Shown here one piece after another: positions 13,367 to 22,500 of a stretch of DNA of 64,000 nucleotides; positions within the stretch are counted from its first letter, which is position 1, and every line of letters starts with the position of its first letter. Origin of the DNA: Parus major (lineage: Eukaryota > Chordata > Aves > Passeriformes > Paridae); the NCBI RefSeq assembly GCF_001522545.3, contig NC_031770.1, forward strand, positions 93,782,851-93,846,850, given 5' to 3'. Below the pieces are notes generated by a model that did no database searches, had not been told where the DNA came from, and saw only the letters and a program-made list of their open reading frames with translations. The position numbers and the translations under genes are program-made.

Positions 13367-13979
13367 GAGTGTGGGGATTTGTGAGCCCCCTGCCCTGGAG
13401 AGTGGTAAATCCCCTTGGAGGGATGCCACTATAATTTAAGGGTTAAGGTGTCCCCTGTGGTCCATCCCTGTTAATGGTATCCGTACCCCAGTTCTACCCT
13501 TCCCCCTGGCCTGTTGGCCAGCCCCTTTTCCTTCCCCCTGGGCAGTTCCTTCCTTGCATCCTTTCCTCAGACCCTTCCTTATCCCTAGAACCTTCCCTCA
13601 TCCTTGGTCCTCTATTAGCCTGAGTTCTCTGATCCCTCCCCTACCTCAGACTGGTTGGCTGTGGTACCCTGGACCCTCCTCTGTACCACCCTCCGGCCCT
13701 AAGTTCATTGGTCCCAGTTGCTCTCCACCCCTAGTACAAACAATGTTGCACAGCCCTGCTCTGGGGCTTTTGTTCCTGGACCCTTCACAAGCTATGAGGA
13801 ATAAACTCTCCTCATGGAACCCATACAGAGGCCCCTCTCTACTCCTTGCTGCTGACTCCAGCAATATCTGCCCAGCTGCGTGAGTGTCTGTGTGAGTGTG
13901 TAGTGCTGACCAAAGTGGCTTTCCCGGAGACGCTTCTGGGAAGGTTGCAGCACCCTACCATCGACCCCACACCGCAACA
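13367..13979 (+). repeat. 5' LTR of the class II provirus fragment
   Basis: The LTR ends just before the primer binding site, at 'gcaaca' (13979). It begins near TGTGGGG at 13370, within 3 bases of the CR1 break. It holds a polyadenylation signal AATAAA at 13800-13805, which leaves about 160 bases of U5. The LTR is much richer in C and T than its flanks. A TATA-like word at 13430 lies too close to the left end and too far (370 bases) from AATAAA to be trusted as the promoter. Confidence 0.8.
13800..13805 (+). promoter_or_regulatory. LTR polyadenylation signal AATAAA
   Basis: This is a canonical hexamer inside the provirus LTR, placed as expected before the R/U5 boundary. No GT-rich downstream element was examined beyond noting the 'gtgagtgtctgtgtgagtgt' stretch at about 13880. 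Confidence 0.6.
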
Positions 13980-13981
13980 AG

Positions 13982-13999
13982 TGGCGCCCGAACAGGGAC
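13982..13999 (+). other. Retroviral primer binding site, tRNA-Lys3 type
   Basis: The 18 bases tggcgcccgaacagggac are the exact complement of the 3' end of tRNA-Lys(UUU), the primer used by betaretroviruses such as MMTV and by lentiviruses. The site starts 2 bases after the LTR's terminal CA-containing end, the standard spacing. It is the strongest single piece of evidence that this insertion is retroviral and class II. The match is 18 of 18, so the site has not decayed. Confidence 0.95.
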
Positions 14000-14026
14000 C
14001 CCTTGGTGGTCATCCCTGGAAGTGTC

Positions 14027-14047
14027 TCCAGTACTTTTAGTACTGGA
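14027..14047 (+). other. Perfect stem-loop in the provirus leader
   Basis: Two perfectly complementary 8-base arms (tccagtac at 14027-14034 and gtactgga at 14040-14047) enclose a 5-base loop ttta-a. The structure lies 28 bases downstream of the primer binding site. In retroviruses this region carries the dimerisation and packaging stem-loops. That role here is an inference from position only. Confidence 0.5.
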
Positions 14048-14192
14048 CATAAAGTCACTTTTGGCGCATCACTTCCCTGGAGAAAGCTCCTTGTTACAGT
14101 GGAGTGATCTGAACGGGCAGCGGGCAATGGTGCAGAGGATTGGCTGAAAGTCAGTGGACCACCTCTGAGGTTTCCTTTACCCCCTGGAAGCA

Positions 14193-14201
14193 GTGGTGAG
14201 T
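14193..14201 (+). promoter_or_regulatory. Candidate major splice donor of the provirus
   Basis: GTGAGT at 14196-14201, after gtg, is a good donor match placed between the primer site and the gag start, where retroviruses keep their major donor. An acceptor-like polypyrimidine-CAG word ends at 14254, only about 50 bases on. That is too close to form an intron with this donor. Confidence 0.35.
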
Positions 14202-14284
14202 GGAGAAGTTGGGTCTCCTGGGGTTTTACTTTTCTGTTACATTTTTTCCCTCAGGGGTGGGGAGAAGTTTGTGACTGTGATAAG

Positions 14285-15070
14285 AAGGGAGCTAAGCTGT
14301 CACAGCCACAGAGAGAGGTTTATGTCCAAGTTAAAGATGTCCTAATTAGGAATAAGTTTAAGTTTTCAAGAGGGGAGTTTAAATGGTTTGTTCACTTTCT
14401 GTTTAAACATTTTTCATCAGTTACACCTGATCTGGTTTTGACAGACCCTTTCTGGGATGCCGTGGAGAAAAAGTTATATGGTTTAACGATTAAAGGGGAT
14501 GTTACAGCTTCAAAGTTTTTTCCTTTGTTTCAAAGCATTGTTTTGGCTGTTGAGGGTTTGGGAAAATGTTTGGGACTCCAGCTGGAATCCTCTTCCCCTT
14601 GGTCCTTTCCCTCTGCTCCTAATCCCACTCACCTGTCGCAGAAGAAATCAGAAGGTGGAACCTGCCTAATGGCACAGGGTTGCCACCGTCTCCCTGCCAC
14701 CTCCCGATCTCCTCTGAACCCTCACCAGAGTGACACAGGCCATGCCACTCTGGATTTTCCCCTTCACATTTCCCTTATACCTGTATTCCCAGTTCAGTCT
14801 TCCCCAGTTGGGAGTTCACAAGATGGCGCCCGTTACCATGACAACTCCACCATTTTGCCTTCCTCCTCTCAGAGTCCCTCTACCCTCAACCCTAAACTGC
14901 AAAATGGCGGCAGGCTCTATTTTGTCACCTTCTCCCCACAGTCCATTTCGGGACCCTCCCCCTGTTTTGGGCTCTGCCCCTCTCGCATCGATGGGAGTTA
15001 CTGCATTGGGCTCCTCCCCCTGTGTTGCACTACTTTTGATGCAGTACTTTTGATGCACCCCAGGATGTGA
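14285..15070 (+). pseudogene. gag: Truncated gag (matrix region), start codon lost
   Basis: One frame stays open for 261 codons to a stop at 15068-15070. The N-terminal 100 or so residues look like a betaretroviral matrix protein: a glycine directly after the start position (the usual myristoylation site), a basic and aromatic-rich helical stretch, and a Trp-containing FWDAVE-like segment near residue 54. After about residue 105 comes a proline- and serine-rich linker, as between matrix and capsid. The position expected for the initiator reads AAG (14285-14287), not ATG. The last 13 or so codons, from 15030, run into the host CR1, so the C-terminus is not viral. Capsid and later domains are absent. 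It cannot make a normal Gag. The matrix assignment comes from motif reading, not alignment. Confidence 0.6.
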
Positions 15071-15540
15071 TTGACCTTCTGGGATACAAGAGCACATTGC
15101 TGGGTCACGTCCAGATTTTCATCTACCTTAAGTGCTGCCCTTAAGGTCTCAATCTATTTTGTGTACAAATTCATACAAATACAAACTGTATTTTTAATTA
15201 GAATTACTGAGACCCAGGTGTAGGATCTTGCACTTAACCTTATTGAATCTCATGAAACTCCCACTGGCTCACTTAAGCTTGTCCAGATCCCTCCATCTGG
15301 CATCCTGTCCCTCAGTCATGTCAATCAAACAACTCATTTTGGTGTCATCTGAAAACTTGCTAAGGGTACATTTGATTCTACTGTCTACGTCATTGATGAA
15401 GGCATTAAACAGTATTGGTCCCTACAGGTCCTGAGGGGCACCACTCATAACTGATCTCCATCCAGAGACTAAGCCATTGTCCACTACTCTCTGGATGTGA
15501 CCGTCCAGTTTAGTTGGATGTTTCTTAACCGCTTCTTCGT
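15030..15540 (-). mobile_element. CR1 LINE, right half of the split copy
   Basis: It resumes the CR1 interrupted at 13366: 'tacttttgatgcaccccagga', 'gcacattgctgg', 'gtgtaggatcttgcactta', 'ttggtgtcatctgaaaactt', 'ggcattaaacagtattggtc' and 'ctgaggggcaccactca' are all standard CR1 words in the right order and orientation. The 13-mer tacttttgatgca occurs twice at the junction (15031-15043 and 15045-15057). Similarity fades after about 15540, where the 5' truncation lies. Together the halves give about 1.05 kb of the CR1 3' end. Confidence 0.88.
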
Positions 15541-16470
15541 GTGTTTCTGTGTCAAGTGGGTCCTTGGCTTTATGTGAAAAGATTAGCCTCCATCCTGGAT
15601 ATCACTTTGAACAGAGAGAATCATGATATAAAATCATTAGTTCCCTTCATGCCATTTCCTTCCTTTATTTATTATTTTTTTTCAGATTCAAATCTTTTCC
15701 CCAAGTTTTTTTTTTTTTTTTTTTTGTGATTCCCAAACTCATTATGCATTTCTAATTCTAGTATTTCTCCAAAAGAATTATGGATTTCCCTTACCTGATG
15801 CTGACATTACTGCTGCCCCTGGGCTAGAATGAATCATCTCTGGGAAGACTAAAGCCAAAACTTATTACAAAAAATACTTAGTACTTAATTTAACTTTAAA
15901 AAATCATTGACTGATTCAGAAGGAAAAGAGCTGTTCTGAATGGAAAGAAGATGCCCAAGCCTGGGCACCTAATTTTCTGTATGTTAAAAACTGTGGGTCA
16001 TGTAAACATATAGTGTGCTTGTCTGACCTTGAGCAAACATGTAAGAGTGTGCATGCTCCCTTGCAAAGTCTTCATCAAGATTAAACCTAAAAATAATTGG
16101 ACAGCTTTGGGTTGTTAATAGGTACAAAGTGAACAAACAGGTGGGGATACCAAGGCAAGGATATTTCTGGTAGATTTCCAGCTGAATTGTATAGCATGCT
16201 CCTTTGAGCCAAGCAAAGATAGAATTAACTTTAGAGCTTTCACTTCTGCTATTCTGTCAATATTGGCTTGTATGACTTCTAGTACTGCCTTTCAAATTCC
16301 TGTAGCGTTGTTGCCCATCGTAATTAACACTGCTTTCTTGACAATATGGTCTGTCCACTTCTCCTTGAGGAAAAGAGCTTCAGCTTTCATAAAGTGTCAC
16401 ATTGACAGACTGGGGCTGTGAGAGCTGTGTGTCTGAATATTCAAACCCAAACCTCACAGTTTTTTGCCAT
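15541..16470. other. Unique non-coding DNA with a T20 run
   Basis: No gene or repeat was recognised apart from a T20 run at 15706-15725, which has no detectable retrocopy beside it. Confidence 0.6.
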
Positions 16471-17075
16471 TGTGCTGGTTTTGGCTGGGAAAGAATTATT
16501 TTTTTTTTTTTTTCATAGAACCTGGTATGGGGCTGTGTTTTGGATTTGTGGTGACAATAGAGTTGCTTTTGTCATCATTAAGCCGTGGTTGCACAGTATC
16601 AAGGCCTTTTCTGCTTCTTTCCTCAGCCCACCAGTGGGGAGGATGTCAGTGCACAAGAGGTTGGGAGGGGATGCAGCTGGAACAGCTGATCCCAGCTGAT
16701 CCAAGGGATATGACACAACATATGGTGTCATGTTCAGCATATAGAGCTAGGGCAAGAAAGAGGAAGAAGGTGGGGGCAGGAGATTTTCACAGCCTGTCTT
16801 CCCAAGTCACTGTTATGTTTGATGGAGCCCTGCTCTCCTGGGGATAGCTGAACACCTGCTATGGTGGTGAGGCGAATTAACACCTTGTTTTGCTTTGCTT
16901 GTGTATGCAGATTTTGTTTGCTTTACTTAAACTGTCTTTATCTCAACTCATGATTTTTTTTTCAATTTGACCACTCTGATTCTATTCCCCATCCCACTGG
17001 GGTGGGGGGAAGCAGAGGTTTAGCAAATGTCTGTGTAGAGCTTGGTTGTCTGCTAGGTTTAAACCATGACGGACA
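16471..17075 (+). mobile_element. ERVL-type LTR, probably solo
   Basis: It begins TGTGCTGGTTTTGGCTGGGA and ends in the region 'ttaaaccatgacggaca'. These match the terminal words of a common avian ERVL LTR type in the sense orientation (start TGTCCTGGTTTCAGCTGGGA-like, end TTAAACCACGACA-like). Inside are the typical 'tgatccaaaggg-atatgacac' region, 'cagcatatagagct' and the U5-like 'aaactgtctttatctcaactcatg'. A T15 run (16499-16513) has grown near the left end. The 5-mers outside the two ends do not match, so the insertion is old or the right end is off by a few bases. No internal retroviral sequence follows. Confidence 0.8.
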
Positions 17076-18029
17076 TACACCACCAAATTCTCCCTGCTTT
17101 TAAAATCCTGAAAGTGATCTTGCATAGTATGAAGAGACATATCTTTAAATTACACCAATGTATGTCTCCTCAAAATAGAGTTTTCAGCAGATCAGATATC
17201 TGTCCTGAACACCATTATGCCCCGGACAACTCCAGCTAGAGTCATGCTCACACGTGTTAGCAAACCCCTGTTTGATACTGGGTAAAGCAGAGACTGAAAC
17301 CTCAAGGAAGACAAAGCCAGCAGGTGTAATCTGTGACTGCTTACTTCATCAGCTCTTGCCATCAGAATCCAAACAGGATGCTAATTTTCCCAGAAATTGA
17401 AAACTTGCATCTTATCATCTGTACAGAATTAAAATGGAAATTATTTGAAATAAATAAAGAAGAGGAAAATTGTTAAGATATTGGAAAGAGACAAAATAGA
17501 TTCTAATTTATTCAGATTACAGAACTTTCGAAGTACAGAAATATGCTTTAACTCAAAGGAAACAGATGAACTGTTAGCTAAAAATGGCAAAAAAACTGCC
17601 TTGACTTTCTTGTTGAAAGGGCGGTTATTTTCTACAGTTTCTGCAATGAGCTAAAATGAGCAATTTATTTTGTATTTATTTGCCTTCAGACATGTTTCTA
17701 TTTATGGCCACATGGTATGCTCAATGGAGACTTAAAATAGTGAGGCTGGGTTCACAGGATGACTCAATGGATCAGCATGTAGAAGAGGGCGGATGCAGCC
17801 TCTCTGCTGGGGGCAGGATGGCAGCCAGTGTGCCGTGTTACTCCCCTATGGCTGTCCACAGGCTTCCATGGAAGCAGCTGGTCCAGTCCCAGTATGACAT
17901 TTTTGAAATAACCACAGTTAGTATTTGATATCCCTGTTGTTCTTACCAATTGAAAGGCTAAAGGCTAAGTAAACTGTGGTGAAAGATAATGGCTCTCAAG
18001 TTTTGTGACCACTGGAGTCAACTTAAACA
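17076..18029. other. Non-coding DNA between LTRs
   Basis: No gene was recognised. The part after about 17740 has raised GC and may already belong to the older LTR that follows, but I could not fix a boundary. Confidence 0.5.
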
Positions 18030-18574
18030 GCAGTGGTGGTTAAGGAGAAATGTTTCCATTCCACTGCCACTGGCAGCACATGCCCCATGTGGACCAAGTC
18101 CTGCATTCTCTATCCAATAACACTGTACAGGGTGTAGGTGCCAGGGCCCTGGCAGCAGCAGGGGCTCCATGAGGGGAGACCAGGGCTGCCCCAGCCGGAC
18201 ACAGCCGGACACAGCCACTTCCAGACGGATGCAGCCAGACACAGCCAGTTCCAGCCAGTTCCAGCCAGACACAGCCGGACACAGCCACTTGCAGCTGGAC
18301 ACAGCCGGACACAGCCACTTCCAGATGGATCCAATCGCCCACCACAGGGCATGGCTGAGCCCATGGCTGGGGCAGGGGCACCGTGGGAGAGCAAATTCAA
18401 GAAAGGGCAAAACATGACACAGAAGATTCTGAGGAAAGAGTAGCTAAGAAAAACAACCCCGTGAGTACAAGGTGAGAACAGAGGGAGAGGGTGATGCTGC
18501 TCCAAGTCCTGGAGCAGAGGTTTCCCTGCAGCCTGTAGAAAGGACCATGCTGGAGCAGGTATTTATGTCAGAGT
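18030..18574 (+). mobile_element. Outer long ERVL-type LTR, left part
   Basis: The words 'ccagggctgcccc', 'tgggagagcaa', 'gagggtgatgctgctccaa', 'ctggagcagaggtttccctg', 'cagcctgtag' and 'accatgctggagcag' follow the order of a long avian ERVL-type LTR in sense orientation. That LTR type is built of repeated 'ctgcagcccatgga...ggagcag' modules. The LTR breaks at 18574, where a second LTR is inserted, and resumes at about 19090. The left boundary is uncertain; no TG start was found with confidence. Confidence 0.6.
18192..18331. repeat. Decamer minisatellite, 14 copies of CAGCCNNNNN
   Basis: Fourteen consecutive 10-bp units all begin with CAG and mostly with CAGCC. Their second halves come in a few types: ggaca, agaca, acttc/acttg, agttc and variants ending in atg or atc. 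Units 1-4 and 11-14 have the same type order (ggaca, ggaca, acttc, then a gga-t unit), which suggests a higher-order duplication. Because the unit has no stop in any frame, long overlapping open frames appear on both strands; these are artefacts. The array sits inside the outer LTR. Confidence 0.95.
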
Positions 18575-19089
18575 TGTGTTGGTTTTGTCTGAGGTAGGGT
18601 TACTTTTCTTCCCAGGGGCTGGTATGGGGCTGTGATTTTGATTTGTGATGAACACAGGGTTGATAACAGAGATGTTTTTGTTATGGGAGGCTGGGAGGAA
18701 ACACAGCCAGGACAGGTGACCCAAACTGACCAGAGGAATTCCAGAGCATACAACATCATGCTCAGTAGATAAAGTAGAGGGAAAAAGGAAGAAGGGGTGG
18801 AACATTTAGGGTGATGGCATTTGTCCTCCCAAGAAGCTGTGATGGGGCCCAGCTCTCCTGGAGATGGATGAACACCTGCCTGCTCATGGGAAGCTGTGAA
18901 TTAATTCCTTGTTTTGCTTTGATTGCATGCCAAGCTTTTTCTTCCCCTATTAAACTGTCGTTCTCTCATCCCACAAGTTTTCTAGGTATGACTCTTCTGA
19001 TTCTCTTCGCAGTACTGAAGGGGAGATGGCAGGGGGAGTGAGTCTGGCTGCATGGTACTTGGTTGCAGGATGAGGTGAAACCACAGCGA
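18575..19089 (+). mobile_element. ERVL-type LTR nested inside another LTR
   Basis: It starts TGTGTTGGTTTTG at 18575 and ends near 'gtgaaaccacagcga' (19075-19089). It shares its internal order with the LTR at 16471: 'ctggtatggggctgtg', 'gatgaacac', 'atcatgctcagtagataaag', 'ctctcctggagatg-atgaacacctgc', 'ccttgttttgctttg' and 'ttaaactgtc-ttctctcatcccac'. Both ends are flanked by parts of one different LTR, so this is an insertion into it. The target duplication is not clear (agagt on the left, ttgcc on the right), so the ends may be off by a few bases. Confidence 0.8.
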
Positions 19090-19535
19090 TTGCCCATGGA
19101 GGATCCCCACACTGGGCCAGGTGGATATTTTCCATAGGAACTGCAGCCCATGGAGAACCCTGGGTGGAGTAGGTTTATACTGTAAGGATGCAGCCCACAG
19201 TGGGGAGGACACACATTGCACCACTGAGTTTGCGGAGGAGTTAGAGGAGCTGGAAATGAAGGGCTGAAGTTGTTCCTGGGAAAAAGGGGTGGATGGCTAG
19301 GACGTGTTTTATCTCTTCCTTTTTTTTTTTTTTTTCTCACTATCTACATTTTTTTAATTGACAAGAAATTAGTTTTCCTTCAAGTTTTCATCTGTTTTGC
19401 TGATGATGGTTGAAGGTATCTTATCTCATAAGTAACCTTTACCTCAACATATCTTTTTAATCTTATTCTTCTTCTGAGGAGAGGGAGTGAGCAGCTGAGT
19501 AGTGACCTTCCAGGCCGGCAAGTTCAACTCACCAC
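19090..19535 (+). mobile_element. Outer long ERVL-type LTR, right part
   Basis: It continues the LTR broken at 18574 with 'tgcccatggaggatcccca', 'gaactgcagcccatggaga', 'ggatgcagcccacag', 'ggaggagttagag' and 'ttcatctgttttgctgatga'. It then has the U5-like 'aaggtatcttatctcataag' and ends in 'agttcaactcaccaca' at 19535, close to the family's terminal 'caacccatcaca'. A T16 run lies at 19320-19335. Together the two parts make a solo LTR of about 1 kb without the insert. No retroviral internal region follows. Confidence 0.7.
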
Positions 19536-22500
19536 ACTCAGCTCACATGAACACTAAATTAACTAATTTCTATTTTAAATAAATAAATTACTTAATTTTT
19601 AATTCAAGCATTTTTCAGTTCTCAAAAGTCAACATTCTTGACTAAGATTTAGCATAGAAGTAGAATTCTTGAGTTAGCATCCTTGCTTATAAAAAGGGCT
19701 TTTCTAGTCTGGCAGCTTTCAATGTTATGCAGATGCCATTGCAAGCCAGTATATGCCATCCCTTTTCAGGAACTATGTCTGAGACATTGTCTGGTCTATT
19801 TGAGATCAACCATTTTCTGAGGAACAGGAAAACTCTGTTTAAATGCCAACAAGATTTTAATTTGAATTTACATTACTCAACCGGCTTCTCTGGTAAGGAG
19901 GTCTGCCAGGACTTTACACTTACTTTATAAAATCCAACAGACTTCTTATGCTTCTAAGCATACATTATGAGTGCACTTAAGTTAGAAGCCAGGCTATTTT
20001 AAAGAATAGTTTCTCATCAACACAGTTTCTGGTAAGTGAGGACTGTGAAAATTCTCTGAGTACCCTCCTCTTCCACGTATTTCTCTATCAATTCTCAGAG
20101 CCAGCTGGCCGAGCCAGGTGCACCATTTTGGAGAATGTGGCATCAGCTGATTAAAATGTAGTGGCCTACTTGTGAAAGTACCTTCACAATGAACAATGAA
20201 TGCTCATCTATTTCATCTGTGAATTAACACTCCAAAATCTGTACAGTAAAGGTATGCATGTTTGAACAAATAAATTAAATTCATTATGTTCAGTCAAATA
20301 CCAACATCTAAATAAATCTCACTTAAAACAAATCTATTTTTTATGCTTATGTTTCTATGAAATTCTTCCTCATATCCGAAACAAGACAGATTGCTGCTGG
20401 GCTAATACTGTATCTACTGCCAGGAGTCTGTGATATCCCTTAGAAAATTGAAGAAATTACTACAGTTTTATTAAAAACAAACAGACAAACAAACCATAGC
20501 ATTGCAGTGGGAAGATATTGTAGTGCTCACATCATTGTTTTTCTGTGCTCTGCTGTCCCCAAGGAAAGTATGTACTGAAACAGACGTCATTGGTACAGGT
20601 GCTCAGTAGCTACTTCCGGATATAATTAAGAATAGACTGTTCTGCAATACTTTTTTTAATGAATTACTGGGTGTATTTTTGATACAAGACTATTTTGCTA
20701 TATAGTCTTCTATTCTGTAAGCCTGCTTTCTTACAATTTTATTTTATTTTGGAAAAGCTTTCCAAATTGCTTTTCTTTATCCTATTTTTGCTAAGTTTTT
20801 ATAACTTCTGTAATTTGATATAATTTTTTTGTGATTAATTCTGTGGACTTGTAATAACTTATTATGTTGTTTATTCTTCTGCTTAAAAAAAAAAAAAAAA
20901 GACTTTATCCCCTGAATATAAATATTTACTCTAAAAATGCACAGTGAACATTTGCCATTATACCATATACTATGATTAATTTATTCAATTGCTCCTGTGT
21001 CTTTTTTCTTACCATTGCACAAGCTTTTTGAATTCCAAATTTACATGTTTGTTAATATTGCCATCTCCCTCTCTCCATCTCATTTTTAAAATTTATTTTA
21101 AATGGGGGACATATTTTTATATTTACTGACTTTGAGACTAATATTAAATTAGTGATTAATCTCAACTTTTTTATATATTTAAAAATAATTCTGTACTTAC
21201 CCAGACAAATATATAAAGAATTTTTTAAAGCATAACAAACAAAGTCCCCTGCTGGAAGAATAATAAGAAATAAGTAGCTCCCATACTGCCAGTGAAGTGG
21301 TGAGGGTTGAAAAGTAGGTCATTTTATTGACAGACAGGGAAATACTGATGTGGCTGTAGTGTTATGACCAGCTGGATTCTGTGCTATTTTAAGGAAAATA
21401 TTGATGTGAAAATTTGAATTACAGAATCTATAATATATAGCCACAACCTCTAAAAATTATGTAGGGCTGCTTTAGTTATGGTTTTCCTGTGATAACATTT
21501 TAGTGGCAAATTCTGTTACAGCACAGTTTGGCTGGACTTGTTACAGTTACACCTTCCAGGTTATGATTGGTCACATATTTCATTCACCTTTTTTAGCCAC
21601 TTATGAAATTGGTTCTGCATCTTTGGGTTTAGAGAGAACATGAAAGAACATTTTTCCTGAACAATTATATCCATATTTTAGTAAGCTTATTTAGTTCTAT
21701 CTCTGTGTTCATATATTTATCTTATCCTTTGTCACATCTATATGAAGTTCATCTGTGCTATATTATCATATTCATCTATATGAAGACAGCTATTTTCTTG
21801 CTATTTCCTTGTTATTGACATTTCAGCTATATCCTTCAGACATTTTGAAAGTGACAACAGATTAAAAATTATTGTGAACAGTGTTTTCACTAACTGAGAA
21901 CATGCAGTTATGTTTTTAGAAATCCATGGCACTTAAAAAGAAATATGCAGTCATTTCCCACTGGATTTGTTTCTGCAGCGATGAGAAGGTTATGATGTTA
22001 GCAACTTTGTGGATATTTCATATTTGGGGTTTCATCAAATTCTGACAAACACCTTTTGGAGCTAAGTTTCTGTATTCTGCTGGGTTTATTCAAATTGTGT
22101 AGCAGCACAATCTATGAGCATTTTTCTTTGAAGGCTATGATACAGGAGAGAGATTTATCTTAATAATCATAGATATTTAAAATATAAATTAATTTAAAAT
22201 CTCTTGTCCAGGTCTAAAGCAATAATATTAAATTCCTTTTATATTCAATAGAAAAAAAACCATCACTTCCAGAGCAGTTTATCTTCTCATAAACATGTAA
22301 AGTTGCATAGGATTAATTTTATTCAAGATGTAGGGCTTGTTTTTAGTGCTAAGTTGCTCTGGGGTTGTTTGTATTGCCTGTTATCTGACATCTAGACACA
22401 CATGGGATTCTGTAGCTTGAAGTAAGTGATAGATTGCACTGGAGACAAGTGTGATTTGGTGTGGCATGAGCATTGTTTTGATGTGTGATTGCTCTCGTTT

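Larger units (their letters stand above)
13367..15029 (+). mobile_element. Class II (betaretrovirus-like) endogenous provirus fragment
   Basis: This 1.66-kb insertion into CR1 consists, in order, of a 5' LTR (13367-13979), an exact tRNA-Lys3 primer binding site (13982-13999), a leader with a stem-loop and a candidate splice donor, and the first part of gag (from 14285). There is no capsid, nucleocapsid, pol, env or 3' LTR, so the 3' part is lost. The perfect 5-mer ctact sits on both sides (13362-13366 and 15030-15034). It could be a target duplication, but the 3' end is not an LTR end, so it may instead be microhomology from the deletion that removed the rest. The class assignment rests on the primer site and on a matrix-like Gag start; a search of ERVK-type avian elements was not possible. 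Confidence 0.85.

Noticed and set aside
13430..13438. TATA box of the class II LTR
   Set aside because: It lies only about 60 bases from the LTR start and 370 bases before AATAAA, so the spacing does not fit a promoter for this R region.
14241..14254. Splice acceptor pairing with the donor at 14196
   Set aside because: The polypyrimidine-CAG word is good, but an intron of about 50 bases from that donor would be too short for a vertebrate host.
18018..18505. Overlapping open frames of 80-131 codons on both strands
   Set aside because: They come from the stop-free 10-bp minisatellite inside an LTR, with repetitive Trp/Leu/Cys or Gln/Pro/Thr strings, and have no coding character of their own.
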